Below, piece by piece: positions 55,911-64,000 of a stretch of DNA of 64,000 bases. The notes under the pieces were generated by a model. That model had not been told where the DNA came from and searched no databases. It saw nothing but the letters and a program-made list of their open reading frames with translations. Numbering within the stretch: position 1 is the stretch's first letter; the number at the start of each line of letters is the position of its first letter. The position numbers and the translations under genes are program-made. This stretch comes from Rhynchonema sp. JSB1_4. Lineage: Eukaryota; Nematoda; Chromadorea; Monhysterida; Xyalidae. Where the stretch lies: the NCBI GenBank assembly GCA_030248065.1, contig JASAMV010008138.1, forward strand, positions 24,079 through 88,078. Direction: 5' to 3'.

Positions 55911-57384
55911 CCCACCATGCCCCACCGTGCCCCACTGTCGATGTGCCCCACCATGCCCCACTGTCGAGGTGCCCCACCATGCCCCACTGTCGATATTCCC
56001 CACCATGCCCCACCGTGCCCCACTGTCGATGTGACCCACCATGCCCCACCGTGCCCCACTGTCGATGTGCCCCACCATGCCCCACTGTGCGCCACTGTTG
56101 AGGTGCTGCCACATCATGCCCCACTGTCGAGGTGACCCACCATGCCCCACTGTCCATTTGGAATCGATTTTCTGAATATAGCACATTTTCACCAAAACGC
56201 GAATTTTCGATTTCGCGATAGAAGGCACGGGTTGGCTCAAGGTTTGGCCTAATTATAAAAATGGAAAGTTGTGACAGATTAATATTATCTATTAGTAGAA
56301 GACACCATAAAAAGTGAGAGCTTGATGAAGGCAGCAATGAAAAGGAAAAAACAGAGAAATAAATGAAGGCAAAAAAGCGAGCAAGAGCAAATTTAAAAAA
56401 TTGCGCAAAAATAAAAACTTTTTTTGTAAAATACTAAATAAACTAACAACCTAGCCCCATAAAAAGCAGAGAAAAAACGAGTTCCTAGAGAATCGGCTTT
56501 TACAACCATTTTCTAGACTAGGAAAATTAGAAATTAAATTAACGAAAGAAGAAATTAATAATAGCTAGATAAATGGCTGTCTTGTTTCGGCCATGAATGT
56601 AGACAAGCACCGATTCAGAACAGCAGTTAGGCCTGTACTTAAAAAAGTACACCCAGGCGGGTCTTCAGTACATCCTGCTGTTCTACCTGCAACTAACTGG
56701 GGCAAAAAAGGTAAAATTTTAAAAAACAGAAGGCAAAAACTGAGGCTGAAGATAAAAACAAGCGCGATGAGAGCAGGAAAATACATAAAAAACATGCGTA
56801 AATGTGTGAATGGCGGAGCAAAAAACACAGAATGCGATCCAAAACAGAAATAAAAACGAAAAATAAAAAACTCACGGTATCGGAATCCGAGTCAGATTTT
56901 GAAGATGAACCAGAGTGACCATCGTCATCGCGTCTTCGTTTATTGCCGCGTTGCCGAACATGTCCAGGCATTATCGATTTCAAAGGAAATTAATTGTTGG
57001 TGAATATTACTGGCAGGCTGGATTGATATCTAAAAAATTTTCAAAAAATAAACTAAAACAGGGACAAAGAGAGGGACCAAAGCAGGGGGAAATAAACATA
57101 ATGAACCGAAATTCAAAGCAACAGACTGTGGGACATCTATAAAAAATCAGAGCTAATGCAGTGAGCAAAATCTTTTCGATCATAGAGTCTATATCTGGTG
57201 AACAGGATAGCATTGCGTTCGAACAGCTTAATAAGCACCATTAATATGTCCTTATCACAGACATTTTTAAGACGTAATGCGGTGATAGTTAATTTAATGT
57301 TATGTTTGAAATCGTGGAATTTAGTGCAAACACGCAAAAATCGTAACGCCTGCGAATAGAAGGTATTATACACAACATTAGAAT

Positions 57385-57430
57385 GCCTAAGCCTAAGCCT
57401 AGTAGTAAGCCTAAGCCTAAGCCTAAGCCT
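57385..57430. repeat. GCCTAA tandem repeat (nematode telomere-type unit)
   Basis: About seven GCCTAA/AAGCCT units in two runs, interrupted by TAGTAG. GCCTAA is the complement of TTAGGC, the nematode telomeric repeat. The tract lies at the inner edge of the right arm of the foldback element, so it is interstitial. Confidence 0.65.
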
Positions 57431-58583
57431 GAGAAAAGGGAAGTCAATTTTGAAACTGGACTAGGTTTTCCCAAAATGCCACAGTGGGGCATGGTGGGGC
57501 ACTTCGACAGTGGGGCACGGTGGGGCACAGTGGCCATGGTGGGGCACGGTGGGGTATGGTGGGGCACAGTGGGGCACATCGACAGGGGGGTACAGTGGGG
57601 CACGGTGGGGCATGGTGGGGCACCTCGACAGTGGGGCATGGTGGGGCACCTCGACAGTGGGGCATGTGGGGCACCTGGACAGTGAGGCATAGTGGGCCAT
57701 GGTGGGGCACCTCGACAGTGGGGCACAGTGGGGCACCAATGGTGGGGCTTTTAGGGGGTGGGGCACCAGGGTGGGGCTTTTAGGGCGGTGGGGCACAAGT
57801 GGTGGGGCAGCAGGGGTGGGGCTTTTAGGGAGTGGGGCAAAAGGGGTGGGGCTTTTAGGGTTTTTGGGGTGGGGCAGTGGGGCAGTGGGGCTCCAACACT
57901 GGGCCTCTTAGTGAGACAGAAAAAAAAACGGTTTTTTTCCAAAAATTTCCGAGATATTTTCAAAGGTTGCGAGAGGATGTTGTCAAAACCAATGTAAATC
58001 GGTACAAAACAGTTCAAAATGAGCACTTTTTAATTTCCAAGTGCATTTTTAGCCTGTTTCAGGCCATTTCCCGACGAAATTTTCTCCAAAATAGGCGTTT
58101 TTGGACCATGGGTATCCTTAAGTATTGGAAAAATATTTGGAAAAAAAACGGTTTTTTTCCGGAAAAAAAACGGTTTTTTTTCCAAAAATATATTTTGCGG
58201 AAAAATACGCAAGTATAGGGTCAATTATTGGGGGCTGGGGGGTTATATTTTTCATTTGCCCCCCCCCGACGAAAAAAATCGTTGTTACTGATGCCCATAA
58301 AAATGGCTTGTTTTCGGTATTTTTCAACTTTAACAGCAGCAATTATGCTTAAAAAGCTGTATCCTGTTGTGTACGCAAGCTTAAACAACGTTTGACACAA
58401 CAACACAGCCTTACCGTACCACTAGTCTGTGGTACGGTGAAGGTTGGGGGTGGGGTTCTATTAATGGGGGGTCAATTAATGGGGGGTTCTATTTTTGATT
58501 TCGAGCCATTTAGGGAGGTTCAATTAATGGGGGGTCAATTAATGGGGGTTCTATTTCCGACAATACGGTATGCACATTGTGCG

Positions 58584-58955
58584 CAGTGTGGTTCCTGGGG
58601 GAACTGTTCCTGGGGGGAAGGGAGGTCCCCCCTAAGGTACACTAACCGCCGCGACCAAGGCACACTAGTACACTAACCGCCTCAATTTTTGCCTAAAAAT
58701 GGGCATTTTTAGGCCTAAAATGTGCATTTTAGGCCTAAAATGGGTGATTTTTAGGTTAATGATGTCAAAAGTCGGCACCCTTTTTATGGAGAATGTTTTC
58801 CAAAAAGGGGCAAAAATCGGTCAAATTTTCTACCTCAAAAAGTGACTTTTCCTGAATGTGGGTCTTCCCCCTTCCCCCCAGGGAGGCACACTAACCGCCT
58901 CACGGAAAAAAGGGGCAGGCACACTAACCGCCGCGCCGGACCAGGAACTACACTG
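58584..58955. mobile_element. hAT family B copy 4
   Basis: Left end CAGTGTGGTTCCTGGGGG (one substitution) and right end CCAGGAACTACACTG, with the family interior in inverse order to copies 2 and 3. A clear 8-bp duplication is not visible, so the flanks may have changed. It starts 14 bp right of the outer nest element. Confidence 0.75.
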
Positions 58956-60573
58956 ACGTCTGACATTGTGTAATGGTTGTTGCTTGATTGTTCGTGTTTA
59001 CGATGTGAGAGTTAGGTACTGTAGCTCTTTGGATTGCCGCGTTGTGTACAAGATCAACAATAAGTCCTTCCCGTTATGATGTATTGATCAGCCGGTTAGT
59101 TGAGAGAGTCAGTAATGAATACAATAGGTTCAATAGCTGTGGTCCGATAATAGCACAAGTGGTTAGTACCGTAGTATAAGCACCTGAGAAAAAAGACATG
59201 CAGTTAGCACCAACATAAAGGTACAGAAACACAAGAAGAACTCTTATCAAGCAAAAGCACAAATGACCCTTGGTCAACGAGAGAGAACTTACACTAACTT
59301 CTAAACTGCTTGCCAAGATCTACGCGAGCGCTGCTATGCGCTTACTAGGAAAAGCTAACTCGTTACAACTCTCCTCCCCTTAGAAAAATAAGCTAAAAAC
59401 AGATCTGAAAATCAAACAATCGGCAATGTGAAAAGAACGATCTCAAATAATCACACACCAAACGTACACAATAGAAGTGCAAGAGAGTAACGAAACTAAT
59501 CATGCATGACAATCATCGTTCTTTCTCAGACCACTGTCATGTGAATATTTTAGTTTGCCCATTTTGATATGCCTTTGTGTAATCACTATTTATTAGCGTT
59601 GCAATATTCGCACAAGGAATCAACCAGCAAAACCGTCATAAAACAGCTATGTCAATAAAATGATGAAGGGAAGTAAAACGTGACCCTGACTACCACACAT
59701 GTGAGAGATGGCACAACCCCACACTCAAATAAAAGGCGGTTCAAGAACTGATAAAGTCTGAAGTACAACACAAACACGGAAGGTATCGGTGTTGATGCAC
59801 AAGTACAGTAAACACAAGCTCTTCATATCAGCATTCCTACAGAAGGAACAGGTATCATTTACACCACAAAACAAACACTCACACAAGAATCACAAAACAA
59901 CCCGCTCACTCACGCAAAAACAATTACCACCAAAGATAACCCAGATTCAAACATACTCAGGTCAGGGGTCAGTTATGACTGATTGGGTTGATTTTTGGCT
60001 AATCGCTGACTTGAAGATGCACACAAACACTGCTTACCAGGTCGGTGAGTCCAGTCGATGTACCAGAGCTGTCAGTGGGGGTGCGTTTGTCTGGCTCAAT
60101 CGAGCCATAGTCTTTGAAATTGACTTTCATATATCGTTTTTCAGCCATTTTCTCGACAGCGTTGTGTTTTTTGTGGCTCTAATCCTGCAATTATTATTTT
60201 TAGTTCTGCCTGTCCTAAGCAACACCAGCGAATGAACGCAAATTTTCTACAGCGAGCATTTGAGTACAAAAAAACTGCGTATATTTATTTATTTATTTTA
60301 TGTATCGAATCAGATGCAAACCGACCATTTCCAGCCTAAACTGAATTTCACCCAAAAATGTTTCACTTCGACGTGTTTGAAACATGAAAGCCATACCATC
60401 ACACCCGCACCACCGGGAAGGGTACGGGTGCGTACCTGACTATGGTTGGTATTGATACATACTTACCGACCATTGGATAGCATGGTTTTCGCATCACCTG
60501 TCCTTTATATGCGCTTAGAACACATTATGTAACAAAAATACCCATATTTTATACTTGAGGGCTCATTTTTTTA
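58956..60573. other. No gene supported
   Basis: The longest open frame (59789-60235, plus) ends in a hydrophobic stretch (VALILQLLFLVLPVL) but lacks a family match or splice support. AT-rich DNA without recognised repeats. Confidence 0.35.
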
Positions 60574-61062
60574 TCGTGTTGGGCAGATTTTGGCTGAAAA
60601 AAAGTTTTTTTAATTAAAAATTTTTTCTTAAAACGGGGCTCGAATAAAAAATTTTTTATTAACCACTGTATCAGGCTACCACCACACCAATTTTCGGGCC
60701 TAAAGTAAAAAAATTCCATTTCCCACGTGTGACGGCGGATTAAATTTTCGACCAATTTTTACTTTGTCGAGATGCGTCAATCTACGGGTTTGATTTTCAT
60801 GGTCGATCCCCTGCCATATCTGGTCAGATGATGTGGATCAAATCAGAATGCTTACAATTCGCTGGATAAGGGTTGAAACACGTTTATTTTGCCTTATAAG
60901 ACACAGAATCGTTCTGTTTAACCTTTATTTCTTCCTAAAACGCACCGTTTCACACTTTTTGGAGCATATGTTTCAGGACGTTTTTGAAAAAAATCATTTT
61001 TTAAAAAAAAACGTTTAGAAACGAATTTTAGGAAACAAGTTTTTTGCGAACAACGAATCCTG
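60574..61062. mobile_element. Worn hAT family A relative
   Basis: The interior (CGACCAATTTTTACTTTGTC, AGGGTTGAAAC, GTTTATTTTGCC) matches the element at 4930-5394. The ends are degraded (GTGTTGGGCAGATTTT at left, GAACAACGAATCCTGG at right), and no duplication can be seen. Confidence 0.6.
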
Positions 61063-61359
61063 GTCACATGACGTCTCTCTTCACTGGAAACAAAACACCC
61101 CGCTTATTTGCGACGTTACACGTACATACCGTAACGCGCGGACGTTGACGCCCCACTGGAAACTTTCCTGGTGGACGAACATGAGATACATGCGCTTGGA
61201 TTCTGATTATGTACAAACAATATTTGACCTAGAGCCACCTTGAAATGATGATGGAACCATGCAAATGGAGATAAACACGGCGCGTCGAAAAATGGTTTTG
61301 TGTGTAGTATATCAATATGATAAAATAAAAATATAGACCAACTGCTTTTTAGTGTTGTC

Positions 61360-61930
61360 GCGGATTAAAAGCTGCCGAAAAGGCCCACTCCACTGTCGAA
61401 CAGGAAAGCCTTGTTAGGAAACCGGACAACCTTATTGTGCGAACTGATGCAAGCTCTCTCAAGTGGACAATTAAAAACCACAGCAAAAACAATATCGCAT
61501 AGGTGGATGGCAAATATTGATTCGATCACATGGCGATTTTGGCCCGGAATATCTACCCGCATCTCAAAATGTTGTAAGCGATTGTCTCAGGGCGTACGTT
61601 GCATGACGACACACGCGCCGTAGGAATACACCAACTGAAAGTGCGGCGACTGGACCAAACATAGAACAAGACACTTTACGAGCTAACTAAGACATTTGAT
61701 GATCAAGTCACTAAACTCATTTAGAGCATGGCTGGACAATTGACACAAGAAACTCAGCACCCTGGACAGGATAATACTGTTGTTGATTTCCCATCTGTAA
61801 CAGAAGCTTGGTCCTTCAACAGCACCACTGGCCCAAACCCTGAAAATAATGCCCTAATTTAAGCACAATTTAGTGATTCTACTTTACGACCAATTACAAT
61901 TGCCTTGATCAAGGACACAGTTAGTGAACA
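61360..61930 (+). pseudogene. Decayed Ty3/Gypsy retrotransposon pol fragment (RNase H to integrase N-terminal region)
   Basis: Two frames broken by stops and a shift show LTR-retrotransposon hallmarks: VRTDASSLKWTI (RNase H aspartate block), then HRWMANIDSITWRFWPGIS (the RW.. and PG block that closes RNase H of Gypsy elements), then further right QFSDSTLRPITIALI, like the start of the integrase linker. No terminal repeats, gag or intact reverse transcriptase were seen. A fossil without coding capacity. Confidence 0.6.
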
Positions 61931-62314
61931 TTTCATACGCTAACGTACATACATTTAACACACTGACTTACATACCTGTTGCATTGGTGTTTGAGTCCTG
62001 AGCGAAAGGAGAATAAACTTAAACTGCACCCAGTTTGCGAACGCGAATCGTAAAACAATTCCATCACCGCAATTTTTACGCAGGTCATATACCATAAGTA
62101 CGTACAGTATATATGTACATACGTTTTACGGAGCATGCAATGTTGATTTTTTTATATTTTGACTCGTTTAACAGAAACATCAGAACAGACATGGGCATCG
62201 AGTTCATGAGTCGATTGGCCGAACCACTCGTTCTAATTGGGTCTAATAAAAATTAGTTCCAGTCCTAACAGGTTGTGTTACAATCCCAACAGCAATGCAC
62301 CAATTGAACGGGCC

Positions 62315-62679
62315 AAGTGTAGTTCCTGGTCCAGCGAGGCGGTTAGTGTAGCTACCCATTTTTTCGGAGCTGCGATTTTGTGTACCTCCCAGGGGGAAGA
62401 GGGGCGGAAGACCCAAATTCAGGAACAAGGAACAAGTCATTTTTTGAGGTCTAAAATGTTGACCTGTTTCTGCCCCTTTTTTGGAAAAAATTCTCCATAA
62501 AAAGGGTATTTTGGCGACTTTTGACAAGATTGACCTAAAAATCACCCACTTTAGGCGCAACAAGTGCCCATTTTAAACTTAAAAATGCCTATTTTAGGCA
62601 AAAGTTGGGGCGGATAGTGTACCTGGCGAGGCGGTTAGTGTACCTTAGGGGGGACCCCCTCCCCCCAGGAACTACACTG
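62315..62679. mobile_element. hAT family B copy 5
   Basis: The left end reads AAGTGTAGTTCCTGG (first base changed) and the right end CCAGGAACTACACTG, with a perfect 8-bp duplication AACGGGCC (62307-62314, 62680-62687). The same interior modules as copies 1-4. 365 bp, non-coding. Confidence 0.9.
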
Positions 62680-64000
62680 AACGGGCCACTGATTTCAAGT
62701 TTGACGCAACCAGACGACAGATTGAACAACAGGGTGCCAGCTGATAATTTTGTCACAAACGTGACTACATACACAAAGCAACACATTTGGGACACCCGAC
62801 CAAGGTGCCCGTGGCTGTTGCATCACTGGAACGGGTGGACAAAAGATTATTGTCCAATAATGTGTTCGAGCGCACCGAATAGTTGTACATGCAGCAATCC
62901 AGCTTGCATTTCTGTTCATAACCAAAAAATTGATCGACTAAATCTTTATTTTCAGTTGGCAGTGACTCACCGAAAAAAAACAGTAAACAAAAAACTTTCA
63001 AGCGTTTGCGAAGGAAACACGAACTTGAAACTTCCAAAAAATCCAATAGCAGAATATAATTTCACCAACTAGATGGATAGAATCTCAAGACTGGCAAAAT
63101 CAATTTCAGCATGAGCAGCACTATACGTACAGTACTGGATGGGCATAAAAAGTCTGGCGTTATGTTTGCGGGTGCCTGCAGAAACGTGAAAATCGCCAGA
63201 AAAATCACACCCAACTTTCACACCAATCAGGCTGCGGCAACTTCAGACTGGGTGGAATTTTCGAAACGGTGGAAGCTAGAGTTGGGTGCAAAGTCGGTAC
63301 AAATCTTCGGTCGAAAAGCCCGGTCGGTGCAAGCTCGGTGTAAATTCAAAACATTCCACGTTAATAATAGCAATAGAATTTTTTCACGTTTAAAACGACC
63401 TTTACACCGACCATTGCCTTCCCAACCCTTGTTTACACCGTTTTCGAAAATACCAGCCACCATTTCACAAATCACTTATTCGTTAGTTACTTAGTCCATT
63501 GACAAACTGGCCCTGCGGTGCCCCAGTGGCAGTTGCACCCAATTTCAGCGCTGTCTGCGCCAAGTGCGTCTGTAGGTGCCGGTTTCAAGCGCGCGCGATC
63601 GTGCATTTGTCAACACGCACTGCTGGCCGTTTCCAATAACGACTCCAAATGGTCTATGTGCAGGCGATTGTCCATTTCCATCAACACTATTTGATTGTCG
63701 TGGTTCGGCAACAGCGCCAGCGTACAGCGGGCATTGCCGCCGCAATAACGATGCTGCGATGAAATTTATTCACAAGCCTACGAGGACAAGCCGTAGGTGT
63801 ATTCTTCAAGTCTGCCCATGTATGGTGTGACCCCATTACACTGACACGGGTCGCCGTCGAAAATCCCGAAAAAAAATCCCCGAGAAAAAAAATTCCGAAA
63901 CAGAAAATGAAGAAAAAATACAAAGCAAAAATCCCGAAAAATAAAAAGGTGTAGAAATCAACCAGCAATTTTTTTTCTCAGAAGTTGGCATTCATGTACA
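62680..64000. other. No gene supported at the right edge
   Basis: Open frames at 62605-63072, 63111-63494 (plus) and 63545-63745 (minus) lack motifs. A short inverted similarity (CGGTGCAAGCTCGGTGTAAA near 63325 and TTTACACCGACC near 63400) hints at another small element. Confidence 0.35.

Larger units (their letters stand above)
55322..57917. mobile_element. Foldback-type element with minisatellite arms, third layer
   Basis: Ends GTCTCCCTAAAAGGCCCA and the complement of GTCTCACTAAGAGGCCCA are followed inward by arms made of roughly 26-bp units such as CCCCACTGTCGAGGTGCCCC (left 55335-56155, interrupted; right 57478-57895 in inverse orientation). A central 1.2 kb (56160-57380) is not repetitive. 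Long inverted arms built of short tandem repeats around a unique centre are the hallmark of foldback (FB/Galileo-like) transposons; the assignment is structural only. The long open frames across the arms are products of the minisatellite. Confidence 0.6.
55190..58213. mobile_element. GCGGGCCGG-family element, second layer, split
   Basis: Left part 55190-55321 (CTTGCGGGCCGGAAAAAAAC to CAAGTGGCAAC) and right part 57918-58213 (GTTGTCAAAACCAATGTAAA to AAAAATACGCAAG) together match the uninterrupted copy at 34872-35275. TATA flanks both ends (55186-55189, 58214-58217). A large foldback-type element separates the parts. Confidence 0.65.
55105..58568. mobile_element. Outer TIR element of a four-layer nest
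   Basis: Termini CCGTATTGTCGGAAATAGAA and its complement lie 3.4 kb apart, each bordered by TA (55103-55104, 58569-58570), the duplication typical of Tc1/mariner elements. Near the ends, GGGGGTCAATTAATGGGG-like units recur. The element is filled by other elements (55190-58213, 55322-57917, 55495-55910). Its own sequence is only about 0.4 kb and non-coding. Confidence 0.7.

Noticed and set aside
55645..56337. Long minus-strand open frames (up to 230 codons) and plus-strand frames at 57383-57783
   Set aside because: They are translations of the 26-bp minisatellite in all frames (HGGAW- and PHHAP-type repeats), not genes.
56593..56853. Small basic open frame in the centre of the foldback element, faintly histone-like (VLKKVHPGG)
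   Set aside because: Similarity is limited to a few residues in an A-rich stretch; not enough to call a histone or a transposase fragment.

Overview
The window is nuclear DNA of an invertebrate animal. Genes are intron-rich: 20 coding exons in the aconitase gene and 19 in the chitin-binding gene. Introns are flanked by GT..AG and exon phases match at nearly every junction. A nematode is the best guess, for three reasons: a tract of GCCTAA units (the complement of the nematode telomere unit TTAGGC), a nine-domain chitin-binding protein with Gly/Glu spacers like worm eggshell proteoglycans, and head-to-tail genes only 271 bp apart. Another ecdysozoan is not excluded. High intron density would suit a basal rather than a Caenorhabditis-type nematode; this is inference.

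Layout. 86-1964 (+): 3' part of a tyrosine-kinase gene. 2694-3868 (-): small secreted thyroglobulin type-1 protein. 7986-9188 (+): complete glycoprotein hormone beta-5 (thyrostimulin beta) homologue. A long run of minus-strand genes follows: an unrecognised disordered protein (10370-12431), TMEM230 (13346-14604), TMEM70 (14876-17571), a tetraspanin (18667-21313), the SWI/SNF subunit SMARCB1/SNF5 (25173-28136), mitochondrial aconitase ACO2 (28906-37658), the chitin-binding proteoglycan (38782-43601) and an unrecognised gene (46293 to about 47890). From 48 kb to the end the DNA is mostly mobile-element sequence, with one disrupted plus-strand gene fragment at 50490-51619.

Mobile elements are unusually legible. 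Several families of short non-autonomous hAT-type elements (termini CAGGGTTGG, CAGTGTAGT, CAGTGATG, CAGTGCTGTGG) keep perfect 8-bp target duplications. There are also TTAA-flanked foldback elements, TTA/TAA-flanked (Harbinger-like) elements, a decayed Ty3/Gypsy pol fragment, and two nests: three layers inside an aconitase intron (32054-33312) and four layers at 55105-58568. The inner layer of the second nest is a foldback-type element with minisatellite arms. No rRNA, tRNA or CRISPR array was recognised.

Functionally the genes are unlinked housekeeping (ACO2 in the TCA cycle, TMEM70 in ATP-synthase assembly, SMARCB1 in chromatin remodelling, TMEM230 in vesicle traffic) and secreted or surface genes (hormone, Tg1 protein, tetraspanin, chitin-binding protein). 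The least explained signal is a 10-mer, TGATGTTTCA, that occurs 15 times on both strands between 2.9 and 54 kb. About 0.12 copies would be expected by chance.
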